DNA from: Paraburkholderia dioscoreae
GTDB lineage: Bacteria > Pseudomonadota > Gammaproteobacteria > Burkholderiales > Burkholderiaceae
Direction of reading: 5' to 3'
Length of the DNA: 64,000 bases
Assembly (NCBI RefSeq): GCF_902459535.1
Contig: NZ_LR699553.1
Span: 1,860,001-1,924,000 of the forward strand
Shown one piece after another: positions 1 through 8,595 of the stretch. Made by a program: the position numbers and the translations under genes. Position 1 is the first letter of the stretch, and every line of letters starts with the position of its first letter. The notes under the pieces were generated by a model. It saw nothing but the letters and a program-made list of their open reading frames with translations, was not told where the DNA came from and ran no database searches.

Positions 1-37
1 GCGAGAAACCGGTGCGTCGATCCGGTGCGTCGATCGG

Positions 38-991
38 TCAGCGCATCGCTTCCTGCCATGCCCCGCGCATTGCGCGTAAACCGACCCGCCATTTGCGAAG
101 CGCAAGTGCCACGCCGCCGCGCTCGAACGCTAGCGACAATGCGCGCAGGAACCCCGGGTCCGCGCGATCGCCGATCAGCGTCGAGTAAGCAACGAACGCC
201 CATCGGCCGGGTGGCGTCAGGTATTCGCACATGATGAGTCGGAGATTGAACGACGCGTTATAGAACGCCGCGTCGTTGAAGGTGAAACGCTGGTCTTCGT
301 CGCTGCGCTGGGCGGGGAAGTGCTCCACCAGCAGCGCCGGGTCGTAGATCAGTTTCCAGCCGCGCCGCTGCACGTCCAGACTGAAGGCCATCTCGCAGTG
401 AACCTGCGCGCCGGTGCCGCGCAAGCGGGCGTCGAAACGCAGCGCGCCGATCGCCTCGCGGCGAAACGACATGTTCACGCCTTTGAGCACGTGGACTTCA
501 CGCGCCTCACCGTGGCCGATATGGTGATTGCCGATGGTTCGCCCATACCAGCGCACGATCCCCACGCGCGGCTTCTGCCCTTGCAGGATGCCGTTGCGTT
601 CGTGCACGATGTCGCGTCCGCCCAGGCCGCCGAGCGTCGCATCGCGTTCGAAGGCGCGCGCGATCCGCGCGACCCAGTCGGAGTGCGGCGCGGCGTCGTC
701 GTCGGTGAAGCAGAGCACGTCGCCGCTGGCGCTTTCGATGCCGAGGTTGTAAGCGGCGACCACGCCCGGCTCGCGCACCAGCACGACCGCGCGGCGCGAG
801 TCGGGCCGGTTGGCCTCGCGGGTGCGCAACCAGTCGAGCGTGGCGTAATCGTCGTGGCGTGCGATCACGATCACTTCGTCGGCGCGGCGCTCCTGGGCGT
901 CGAGTGCCGCGAGGCAGCGCGCCAGGTCGGCGGTGCGCCGGTAGGTCGGCACGATCACGGAGACTTTCACGAACGGTTCCCGTATTGGCAT
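38..991 (-). CDS. Family 2 glycosyltransferase (EPS locus)
   Basis: A 317-residue GT-A fold glycosyltransferase, expected to transfer one sugar from a nucleotide sugar to a lipid-linked oligosaccharide on the cytoplasmic face of the inner membrane. The N-terminal strand KVSVIVPTYRR (about residues 9-19) and the acidic metal/nucleotide motif FTDDDA (95-100) are typical of GT2 enzymes. No membrane segment is evident. The ATG sits two bases after the stop of the upstream initiating transferase and has no clear Shine-Dalgarno sequence, so translation is probably coupled. The sugar donor and acceptor cannot be told from sequence. Confidence 0.9.
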   Translation of the reverse strand: MPIREPFVKVSVIVPTYRRTADLARCLAALDAQERRADEVIVIARHDDYATLDWLRTREANRPDSRRAVVLVREPGVVAAYNLGIESASGDVLCFTDDDAAPHSDWVARIARAFERDATLGGLGGRDIVHERNGILQGQKPRVGIVRWYGRTIGNHHIGHGEAREVHVLKGVNMSFRREAIGALRFDARLRGTGAQVHCEMAFSLDVQRRGWKLIYDPALLVEHFPAQRSDEDQRFTFNDAAFYNASFNLRLIMCEYLTPPGRWAFVAYSTLIGDRADPGFLRALSLAFERGGVALALRKWRVGLRAMRGAWQEAMR

Positions 992-993
992 GA

Positions 994-2379
994 TCAGAAT
1001 GCGTTGCGGCCGACAAAGCCCTTGAAGATCGTGATGAACACGATCTTCATGTCGAACCAGAACGACCAGTTGTAGATGTAGAAGAGATCGAACTTGACGC
1101 GCGCTTCCATCTTTTCCACCTTGCTGGTGGCGCCGCGATAGCCGTTGACCTGGGCCCAGCCGGTAATGCCCGGTTTGATCCGGTAGCGGTACATGTAGCC
1201 GTACACCTGATCCTTGTAGAGATCGTCGTGTTCGACCGCATGCGGACGCGGGCCGACCACGGACATCTGCCCGAGCAGTACGTTGAGGAATTGCGGCAGC
1301 TCGTCGAGGCTAGTGCGGCGCATGAAGCCGCCGAGCTTCGTGACGCGGGCGTCGTTGCGCGAGGCCTGGGTGAGCTGGCCCTGCGCTTCGTGATGCACGG
1401 TCATCGAACGGAACTTGTAGATCGCGAACGGCTGGCCGTCCACGCCCTTGCGAATCTGGCGAAAGAACACCGGTCCCGGCGAGCTGAGCTTGATGCCGAT
1501 CGCGAGCACCACGAACACCGGCGCGAGCGCCAGCAGCGCAGCCGCCGCGAACAGGCGGTCGAAGATCAGCTTGGGCCACATCTGCGGCGACGAGAAGGGC
1601 GTCGCGCTCAGATTGAGCGTGGGTAAACCGACGACATCGACCAGCGCGTGATTGAAAAGCGAAAGGCTGCGCACATCGGGAATGAAGCGCAGATTCACGA
1701 AGTCATGCCGGAACATGCGCGTGAACCGGTAGATCGTATGTTCTTCGGAAAGCGGCAACGCGAGCCACACTTCGTTCACGTGTTCTTCGCGCACCCTGGC
1801 GGCGAAGGCGTTCAGATCGGTCAGTACCGGCAGGCGGTTCAGACGCGCGCCGTACGATTCGGCCGCTTCGATGCTGGTGTCGAATACGCACACCGGCTTG
1901 AAGCCGGCTTGCGGCGCATGTTCGAGATGGGCGAGCAGCGTGCGTGCGAAGCCGGGTGCGCCGACAATCGCCACGGTGCGGTAGTTCATCCCGCGGCGCC
2001 GCACGATGCGCAGCGCCACGTGCACGAGGCACTTGGTCGCGATGATCAGTGCGCCGGAAATCAGCGTGGAGTAGCCGAACCACAAACGCGACACGGCATC
2101 CATGCGATGCAGCGTGAACGCGAGAAAGAGCGCGGTGGCGACCACCACTATCCACGCTGCGGCCACTCTCGCCAGCATGGATGACAGGTGTTTGCCGCGC
2201 CAGGTTTCATAGACCCCGAAGCCGGGAAACAGCAGCAGGACCAGTACGCAGTTAAAGGCGATCAGAAGACGCTCGGTGTCCGACAGCGCAATCGGCGTCG
2301 AGAACCGCATCCAGTGAGCGAGCAGGCCTCCCGCAATCACGAAGAGTGCGTCGAGGAATCGCGCAGTATTCCTGAACAT
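994..2379 (-). CDS. Undecaprenyl-phosphate hexose-1-phosphate transferase (WcaJ type)
   Basis: Polyprenyl glycosylphosphotransferase of 461 residues that starts repeat-unit synthesis by moving a hexose-1-phosphate (probably glucose) from UDP-sugar to undecaprenyl phosphate. The N-terminal third has about four membrane segments, followed by a nucleotide-binding-like middle domain (NYRTVAIVGAPGFAR). A hydrophobic stretch then precedes the conserved cytosolic catalytic domain, with PGPVFFRQIRKG, YKFRSM, RRTSLDELPQFLNVL, SVVGPRPHA and the C-terminal KPGITGWAQVNGYRG. Length and architecture match the long WcaJ/Wbap-like family rather than short PglC forms. It is immediately upstream of a GT2 gene and marks the window's left end as part of an exopolysaccharide locus. 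Confidence 0.93.
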   Translation of the reverse strand: MFRNTARFLDALFVIAGGLLAHWMRFSTPIALSDTERLLIAFNCVLVLLLFPGFGVYETWRGKHLSSMLARVAAAWIVVVATALFLAFTLHRMDAVSRLWFGYSTLISGALIIATKCLVHVALRIVRRRGMNYRTVAIVGAPGFARTLLAHLEHAPQAGFKPVCVFDTSIEAAESYGARLNRLPVLTDLNAFAARVREEHVNEVWLALPLSEEHTIYRFTRMFRHDFVNLRFIPDVRSLSLFNHALVDVVGLPTLNLSATPFSSPQMWPKLIFDRLFAAAALLALAPVFVVLAIGIKLSSPGPVFFRQIRKGVDGQPFAIYKFRSMTVHHEAQGQLTQASRNDARVTKLGGFMRRTSLDELPQFLNVLLGQMSVVGPRPHAVEHDDLYKDQVYGYMYRYRIKPGITGWAQVNGYRGATSKVEKMEARVKFDLFYIYNWSFWFDMKIVFITIFKGFVGRNAF

Positions 2380-2414
2380 GTTTGACTCTACCCATTAGTC
2401 GAACGGACCTGCGC

Positions 2415-3149
2415 TTACTCGACGGCTTCGGCCTGGCGCAGACGCGGCAGCAGGCGGTCGAATTCGCGCTTGACGAGGCCATAGCATTCGCAGGCGCGTG
2501 CCTCGAGTCCTTTGCGGTCGAGCACCTTGATATGGCCGCGGCTGTGATGGATCAGGCCTTCGTCGTGCAACTTGCCGGCCGCTTCGGTAATGCCTTCGCG
2601 GCGCACGCCGAGCATGTCGGCGATCAGTTGCTGGGTAACGGTGAGATCGTTCGATGCAACGCGGTCCACCTCGATCAGCAACCAGCGGCACAGTTGCTTG
2701 TTCAGCGCGTGATGACGGTTGCAGGCGGCGGTTTGCGCGACTTGCGTGAGCAGGGCGTGCATGTACAGCAGCATCAGGCGGCGTAGAAAGTCGGAGCGGG
2801 CAAATTGCTGCTTGAGCGCCTGTGCGCTCATCCGGTACGCGAAACCGGCGCACTGGACCTGCACGCGGTTCGGCATGGTTTCGCCGCCCGTGAGCACCGG
2901 CACGCCCGTCATGCCTTCGCGGCCGACCGCGGCGATTTCGACGGAGCTGCCGTCTTCCATCGTCGAGAGCATCGAGATGATCGCGGTGGTGGGGAAGTAG
3001 ACATGATGAATGCGTTGACCCGAGTCACACAGCAATTGCTCGGTGCGCAGGTGAACCAGTTCCAGGTGGGGTGCCAGTGCCTGCCATTCGTGGGACGGCA
3101 GTGCGCCGAGCAAATGGTTACCGTGCAAATCGGATTGAAGTGTCAACAT
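2415..3149 (-). CDS. Crp/Fnr-family transcriptional regulator
   Basis: A 244-residue cytoplasmic DNA-binding protein with an N-terminal cyclic-nucleotide-binding-like beta barrel (DSGQRIHHVYFPTTAIIS, then SSVEIAAVGREGMTGVPVL) and a C-terminal winged helix (TQQLIADMLGVRREGITEA). Proteins of this subgroup often lack the FNR cysteine cluster, and none is seen here. The start at 3149 is preferred over an in-frame ATG 63 bases upstream because GAGGA lies about six bases before it. It sits directly upstream of the initiating sugar transferase on the same strand with only a 35-base gap, so it may control EPS expression. The ligand is unknown. Confidence 0.9.
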   Translation of the reverse strand: MLTLQSDLHGNHLLGALPSHEWQALAPHLELVHLRTEQLLCDSGQRIHHVYFPTTAIISMLSTMEDGSSVEIAAVGREGMTGVPVLTGGETMPNRVQVQCAGFAYRMSAQALKQQFARSDFLRRLMLLYMHALLTQVAQTAACNRHHALNKQLCRWLLIEVDRVASNDLTVTQQLIADMLGVRREGITEAAGKLHDEGLIHHSRGHIKVLDRKGLEARACECYGLVKREFDRLLPRLRQAEAVE

Positions 3150-3776
3150 GATCGGTCCTCGCGTGAAAGTCGCGCTCTGCGTGACTTTCTGTTTTTGATC
3201 CGATGCCTGCATCCCTTGATAAACACGTGCTGCCTGGCGAGCAGCGAAGGATGAACAGGACCGGCCCCGTATTGGCCTGATGCGCCGCCGTTGTTGTCTA
3301 TCTCGTCTGCGGTGACGCGGTGTTGCGCTCTTCTATTAGCGAGGAGCGTGCCAGCGATAGGGAAAACGAGGACTGGTGCGGGGTAACGCACGAAGGCTTA
3401 GCGCTGCGCGAAGCCAAACGCGGCTTTTTGTTTCAAATCTGTACACCGGCCTCGCGCCCGCCGCACGTTTCGCAGAGCCCCTTCGTTTGGATCAATGCCT
3501 TGCTGGGACTGGGCTGGCGGCTGACGGAAGGGGGTGGGTGCCAGGTGTCTCAGGGGTGAATCAGCCTTACTGGGCGTGTTTTCATGCGGCGTCCGGGATG
3601 TGCCGGAATTGATTCAGATGTGTTCGACACGCTATGTGCGGCGCCGCACCGATGATGTTTTTGGCGCCGCAAAAGTCTGAGAAAAACCAACAGTGATTCC
3701 GCAGACCAGACAGATGGATTCGCGCAGCGCGAGGTTTTACGCGCCTCGCGAAGGGGTGGCCAGATCAGGGAGACGT
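3150..3776. other. Gene-free stretch, EPS locus
   Basis: About 630 bases between the start of the Crp-like gene and the end of the GH2 gene. I see no convincing coding region. The promoter of the Crp-like gene should lie near 3150-3300 but no box could be assigned with confidence. Confidence 0.5.
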
Positions 3777-6440
3777 TCAGCCGTAGAACGTGGCGGATAT
3801 CGCATTGACCGCGCGAACTTCGCCGGCGGGCGCCGCGTATGTTGCATCGGCTTTAAACACGGCATTCGATGCGTGTGCAACGAATCCGTCGTGCGGCATG
3901 AGCGGAATGAGCGGCACGACGCAACGCCGGTTCGGCGGCAGATGGAACCAGTCGTGTGCGGCGCGGTAGTGTGTGTCAACGATATGAACGAAGCGCGCAA
4001 AGCGCTTTGTTTCGATCACGAGCTGCCAGCCGTCGCCGTTACGCTCGGCGGCAACGCTCACTCCCAGATCGTGGCGCCCGGCAACGCGCCGCTCCGGCAG
4101 ATAAAACGCTTCCGAAACGATCTCGCCGCTCGCCTTGTCGCGCAGCGTGGCCATCACCACGTCGTGCGCGCGCGGGCCGAAGCGGTACGCGTGCGTGAAA
4201 TCGAAGAACTGGCCGAGGCACGCGGCCGCGCTTATACGTTGCGCGCTGTGCGACGCAAGCTCGACTTCGCAGCTTGCGCAGGCGACCTTGACGCTGCCCT
4301 CGCGCAGGCAGACCAGTTCGAGTTGTGCGACGAGGGGCTGCGCGCGCTCGTTGAGCAGATGAATATCGAGCCCGTTGAGGCCCTCGTCGGTCATCAGCAC
4401 CTGAATGGGTTGCAGGGCTTTCGCGAGGCCGTGCAGGGCGCTTTTAGGCCGTCCTGTGGCATCGATCAAGCCCCAGCCTGCACCGGCTCGCAAATCCTGA
4501 AGCTGCCAGACCAGCGCACCGCCGCATGTCGAACCGTTGCGGCGCCATTCGGCGAATACGTCTCCCATCAGTTCGGCGACCACTGCGCGCGACAGGTCCA
4601 GATAACGCTCGGGGTCTTCGTAACGCAAGCATGCGGGCTCGACACCGTACAGCGTTTGCAGATAGTGGTCGCGCACGTCGTCAAAATCCCAGCCGGCGCC
4701 GGGGTCGCGCGGCACGGCGGCTTTCCAGCGCGGATCGTGCAGATGAATCGTGCCGGGCGCGTCGTGCAAGGTGGCGTCGTCGGGCACGTTGGCGAAGGCG
4801 AGGCATTCGGCGGCGAAGCGCACTTGCGAGCGGCGCACGTCGTCGAGCGGACGCTGATAGGCGCCTACGCCGTAGTAGTGAGTGACGCCCTCGTTAGTCG
4901 AAAACGGCCACACGCCTCCCGATGGCGAGTTGCTCACGTACGGCACGTCGCTCCGTTCGCGCGCGACGATGGCGGGCAACTGTTCGGTGAAGAGTGGTTG
5001 CGCGCGCATCGAAGGCGGCAGGCCGAACATGGCCGCCTGCTGGTCGACTTCGCTGCCGCCGCACAGTACCGCGAGCGAAGCGAAGCGCCGTGTGCGCGTC
5101 AGAAACTGGGTGGCTTCGCGCTCGATCGACGCACTGAACGCGGCATCGCTCGGGTAGTCGAAATTCGCCAACGCGAAGTCCTGCCAGACGAGCATGCCGT
5201 ATTCGTCGGCGAGCGCATAAAACGCGTCGGACTCGTAGACCATCGTGCCGCCCACGCGCAACATGTTCATGCCTGCATTGCGGGCCAGCGTGAAAGCGTG
5301 GCGCAGTTGCGCCTCAGTGCCGTTGAGGGTGACGAGGTCCGCACTGGTCCAGCACGCGCCGCGGCAGAACACCGGCAGGCCATTTACGCGCAATGCGAAG
5401 CCCATGCCGTCGGCGCCGCGGTCCACTTCAATGCTGCGAAAGCCGACCAAACCCAATACGTGAGATGTCGGGTGCCCGTCATCAAGCTGCAACGTCAATG
5501 AATATAACGTGGGCTCGCCGTGCGTGTGCGGCCACCAGCGCTGCGCACACGGCACGCGCACGCTGCCGGTCAGTGTATATGCATCACGCCATTGCAAAGA
5601 CGAAACACCATCCCTGCATTTAAGCGAGGCGCGTAAGTTCGCTTCATTCTGTGGACGAACGAAACGTAGCGTCAACGAAACAACGCCGTCGTCGCCGTCG
5701 AGCCGGCTCGACATGTCCACGGTGTCGAATGCGTGAGGCGCGTCGCTCAGCAATTCGACCGGACGCCACGGCCCGACCGCCTGCACCGAAGGACACCAGC
5801 CTGGCATATGGCCGAGCAGCGTGGTGCGCACGTTGCGCAAGGTGGGCGGCGACACGAGCCGTGGCCGCCAGCGAGCGCGTGAACGTTTTGCCGCCAATGC
5901 CGGGGTGAGAGAGCGGAAGCACAGCGCGAGCGTCGCGCTGCCGTTCAGTTCGATGTCGAGATCGTGCGTAACGAACATCGAATCGGAGTCGAGATGCCTG
6001 ACGCCGTCGAGCCACACTTCGGCGACGGTCGCGAGGCCATGCAGGCGCAAGCGGCGTTGGCCGCTGCCTTCGAGCGCGAGGCGATACCAGTGATCGTCGA
6101 AGGCAAGCGGCGGCGGCTGCGAGATGTCCAGCAGACCCGCGGCACGCCGCGCGCTCGCAACGGTGCCGGGCACTTGCGCGGCGAGCCAGCCATGTGCGGG
6201 TAAATCGGCGGGCGACGCGCATGCGCCCGCCGGCGTGCTGACACACTGCCAGCCGATATCGAGCCGCTGCGGCCAGAGTGTTTGCGATGCCCGTGCCGAG
6301 GCGACATCGACATGTGCACCGGTATGCGCGGCGCTGCGGGCTTCGTCAGGCGCGCTCACGAGCGCTCCGCTCGCGTCGCCTTCATCGGGCGCGAGGTTGA
6401 TCGTCAGTCCATCCACGGCAGGTTCCTGAGAAGTCCGCAA
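3777..6440 (-). CDS. Glycoside hydrolase family 2, beta-mannosidase-like
   Basis: An 887-residue GH2-type enzyme. A jelly-roll sugar-binding region spans about residues 55-235, an immunoglobulin-like domain follows, then the TIM barrel (about 335-640) opening with GFRSIEVDR and VNGLPVFCRGACW. The likely acid/base is E464 in GGSEVDQQ, where beta-mannosidases usually have Asn before Glu, and the likely nucleophile is E545 in RFAAECLAF. Beta-sandwich domains follow. No secretion signal is evident at the annotated start, so it may act in the cytoplasm. It is the last gene of the carrier-protein operon, 16 bases after DUF1839. The substrate could be the locus's own mannose-containing polysaccharide; this is inferred only from context. 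Confidence 0.85.
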   Translation of the reverse strand: MRTSQEPAVDGLTINLAPDEGDASGALVSAPDEARSAAHTGAHVDVASARASQTLWPQRLDIGWQCVSTPAGACASPADLPAHGWLAAQVPGTVASARRAAGLLDISQPPPLAFDDHWYRLALEGSGQRRLRLHGLATVAEVWLDGVRHLDSDSMFVTHDLDIELNGSATLALCFRSLTPALAAKRSRARWRPRLVSPPTLRNVRTTLLGHMPGWCPSVQAVGPWRPVELLSDAPHAFDTVDMSSRLDGDDGVVSLTLRFVRPQNEANLRASLKCRDGVSSLQWRDAYTLTGSVRVPCAQRWWPHTHGEPTLYSLTLQLDDGHPTSHVLGLVGFRSIEVDRGADGMGFALRVNGLPVFCRGACWTSADLVTLNGTEAQLRHAFTLARNAGMNMLRVGGTMVYESDAFYALADEYGMLVWQDFALANFDYPSDAAFSASIEREATQFLTRTRRFASLAVLCGGSEVDQQAAMFGLPPSMRAQPLFTEQLPAIVARERSDVPYVSNSPSGGVWPFSTNEGVTHYYGVGAYQRPLDDVRRSQVRFAAECLAFANVPDDATLHDAPGTIHLHDPRWKAAVPRDPGAGWDFDDVRDHYLQTLYGVEPACLRYEDPERYLDLSRAVVAELMGDVFAEWRRNGSTCGGALVWQLQDLRAGAGWGLIDATGRPKSALHGLAKALQPIQVLMTDEGLNGLDIHLLNERAQPLVAQLELVCLREGSVKVACASCEVELASHSAQRISAAACLGQFFDFTHAYRFGPRAHDVVMATLRDKASGEIVSEAFYLPERRVAGRHDLGVSVAAERNGDGWQLVIETKRFARFVHIVDTHYRAAHDWFHLPPNRRCVVPLIPLMPHDGFVAHASNAVFKADATYAAPAGEVRAVNAISATFYG

Positions 6441-6456
6441 AGCTTCGCGCGGCGCG

Positions 6457-7533
6457 TCACAGCACCAGCGCGGCGAGCGGCGGCAGCGTCTTTTCGTAAG
6501 CGCTTTCGAGCACGTCGAAGCAGTCTTCGCACAGATCGCGGCGCCCGCGGGTAATGGCCCGCACGAGCCGGAACTGCATGACCATCGACTCCGACGCGAT
6601 GCTCTGCGCCGCTGCCGGAATCGATGCCGGAATCTCGAAGCCTTGCGCGGAAAGCCACAGCAGATACTTCGAGAGAAACTCGAAGTTCGCGCCGAGCTGG
6701 CGCATCAGGTTGAACGAGTACGGGTGGAAAAACTTTTCGCCGCGTTCGAGCAGCGTCTCGAGATGCGCGGGAAACGCGGCACGCCATTGCGAAACCGGAT
6801 TGACGAGCGGCCGGCGCCCAAGATGCGCGCACAGCAGTTCCGCCGATGCCTCCGCCAGTGCGGTGCCTTCGAGCGCGGGCCGCGCCTGCTTGGCGAATTC
6901 CACGTACGGAAACAGCAGATCGGGCTGCTGCGCGAACTGCGGCAGCTTGCGGAATACGCCGTCGTAGTCCTCGCCGTCGAGCCGGTGATAGCCGGTGTTG
7001 TGAAAATAGCCGAGACGGCGCGCGTCGGGATCGATGAAGTCGATGCCCACCGTGGTTTTTGGATGCTCACGCCGGTACGACGTGGCGCGCGTGTTCGGCA
7101 GGTAATAGCCGTCCACTTCCACCAGCACCGTATGACCGCGCGAAGTCTGCGCGAGCACGCGAGCTTCGAGTGAATCGTAGATGGCCAGTTCCTGCACCTG
7201 GGTGCCGTAGAGCCGTTCGATATCCTCGAGCGGAAACTTGAAGAAGGTGAACTGGTCGCCTTCGAAATCCTGCGTGACGGTAAAGCCGAACGCCGCGCGC
7301 GGATCGAGGCCGAAGCCATGAAGCAATTCGATCCACAGGTCCACGTAGCAGTTGGTCTCCTGCCACACACGCTCGCCCTGATGCAGCGCATGCGGCGCAT
7401 GCTCGCGCGAACGCGTGACCGGCGTGACTGGCGTGACCGTGGCGATGCCGCCCGCGAGCGGCGGATCGGCGCGCCGGCTGGGCGGGAAGGCGGTGTGCGC
7501 GCCGTTCGGCAAAGGTGTCATCGACGGATTCAT
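6457..7533 (-). CDS. DUF1839 family protein, possible Cys acyltransferase
   Basis: A 358-residue member of the DUF1839 family, which is not biochemically characterised. The start at 7533 is chosen because its ATG overlaps the stop of the upstream ligase gene (ATGA); a longer in-frame opening upstream is a shadow of that gene. Residues 60-180 contain NCYVDLWIELLHG (C62), GDQFTFFKFP, VLVEVDGYYLPNT, then H157 and D165, followed by LGYFHNTGYH. This order of Cys, His and Asp, with the YYLP segment, resembles by eye the BtrH N-terminal acyltransferase domain, which moves acyl groups off a carrier protein. That resemblance is my inference. Tight linkage to an amino acid:carrier-protein ligase and a carrier protein supports a role in that pathway. 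Confidence 0.8.
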   Translation of the reverse strand: MNPSMTPLPNGAHTAFPPSRRADPPLAGGIATVTPVTPVTRSREHAPHALHQGERVWQETNCYVDLWIELLHGFGLDPRAAFGFTVTQDFEGDQFTFFKFPLEDIERLYGTQVQELAIYDSLEARVLAQTSRGHTVLVEVDGYYLPNTRATSYRREHPKTTVGIDFIDPDARRLGYFHNTGYHRLDGEDYDGVFRKLPQFAQQPDLLFPYVEFAKQARPALEGTALAEASAELLCAHLGRRPLVNPVSQWRAAFPAHLETLLERGEKFFHPYSFNLMRQLGANFEFLSKYLLWLSAQGFEIPASIPAAAQSIASESMVMQFRLVRAITRGRRDLCEDCFDVLESAYEKTLPPLAALVL

Positions 7534-8594
7534 ACGCGCTCTCCGGCGTCTTGCGCCGCCGCGTCGGACGCTGTCTGCATGGTCGCGATGCCATGCGCCA
7601 CCCGTCCTTCGGTATCGCCCCACAGCAGCGCGCGCACGTCGTCCGGCCACGCGTTCACGTCGAGCCCATGATGACGGAACAGCGCGAGCGTGATGCGTTC
7701 CATGCCGAAACCGACACAGCCCGTATGCGCGACCGTGCCGTCGTCGCACTCGATCTTCCAGATCGCGCCGAAGTGTTCCATGTGATAGTTGAACGACAGG
7801 CAAGCCGTTTTGCCTCGCGGGTCGGCCACCGGAATCAGCAGTTCGAACTTGAGCGCCTGGGCACGCTGGCTGTCGGCGACGATCTTGCCGCCGCGGCCGA
7901 AGAACGGGTCGTTGGCGAGATCCACTTCGACCGGCAACTGCAGCAGATTGACGAGCAGCGAGCCGCGCTCGATCCACATCTGCCGGAACGCCATCACCTG
8001 TTCAGCGTTGCCGAGGCGCACGTATTCGCGCTGACGGAACATCTGCATGCGGCCGGGATCGAGCGAGGGTTCGTGACGGAAGCAATACGACAGCACGTCG
8101 ATCGTGCGGCCGTTCGCGGGCAACGGACCGCGCCGCGCCATCACCGGGTAGATCGGATAGCAGGCGGCCGGCGTGAGCACCACGCGGGTCGGTTTCTGCT
8201 GCGCCATCCATGCGTCGCTGCGGTCGTCGTCGCTTTCGGTCATGGCGTCGTCGAGTGCGCGCAACAGGCGCCGGTGGCCCATGTCGTCGCCGCAGAACGA
8301 GTGAATCGTGCCGGCCAGATTCGGGAAGCTCTTCAGATACTCGCTGTCTTCGAAGTCGGTGCGGCGCATGGCGGGCGGAAAGCGCAGCACTTCCGGCTGC
8401 TGGTCCGCGCCCAGATGCGTGATCGCCACGTTCAGACGGTCCACCACGTCTTCGAAAATCTGACTGCGGCCGTACAGGCCGTTTTCGCCGGTATCGATCA
8501 ACAGGCCCGCGGCCAGCAGTTCATCGCGGAAGCTCGGCGCTTCGGCCTGCTGTGCTGCGGCCGCGAGCGCGGCGGTATCGGTCATCGTGTTCAT
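7530..8594 (-). CDS. Amino acid:[carrier protein] ligase (class II synthetase homologue)
   Basis: A 354-residue homologue of the catalytic core of atypical seryl-tRNA synthetases. Such enzymes activate an amino acid with ATP and load it on the phosphopantetheine arm of a dedicated carrier protein rather than tRNA. Class II motif 2 is visible as CFRHE and motif 3 as GFGMERITLAL. The N-terminal tRNA-binding coiled coil is absent. Candidate zinc ligands are the Cys in TPAACYP, the Glu in RQREYVRLG and the Cys in HTGCVGFG, as in the characterised family. The ATG at 8594 follows the stop of the dehydrogenase by one base with GGGAG upstream; its stop overlaps the DUF1839 start. The amino acid (glycine or alanine in known members) cannot be deduced here. 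Confidence 0.92.
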   Translation of the reverse strand: MNTMTDTAALAAAAQQAEAPSFRDELLAAGLLIDTGENGLYGRSQIFEDVVDRLNVAITHLGADQQPEVLRFPPAMRRTDFEDSEYLKSFPNLAGTIHSFCGDDMGHRRLLRALDDAMTESDDDRSDAWMAQQKPTRVVLTPAACYPIYPVMARRGPLPANGRTIDVLSYCFRHEPSLDPGRMQMFRQREYVRLGNAEQVMAFRQMWIERGSLLVNLLQLPVEVDLANDPFFGRGGKIVADSQRAQALKFELLIPVADPRGKTACLSFNYHMEHFGAIWKIECDDGTVAHTGCVGFGMERITLALFRHHGLDVNAWPDDVRALLWGDTEGRVAHGIATMQTASDAAAQDAGERV

Positions 8595-8595
8595 C

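Noticed and set aside
3411..3426. Small hairpin followed by T residues in the region before the GH2 gene end
   Set aside because: It reads on the plus strand but no plus-strand gene ends there.
3693..5501. Long plus-strand open frame of about 600 codons opposite the GH2 gene
   Set aside because: It mirrors the high-GC third-position pattern of the minus-strand gene; no recognisable protein motifs and no ribosome site.
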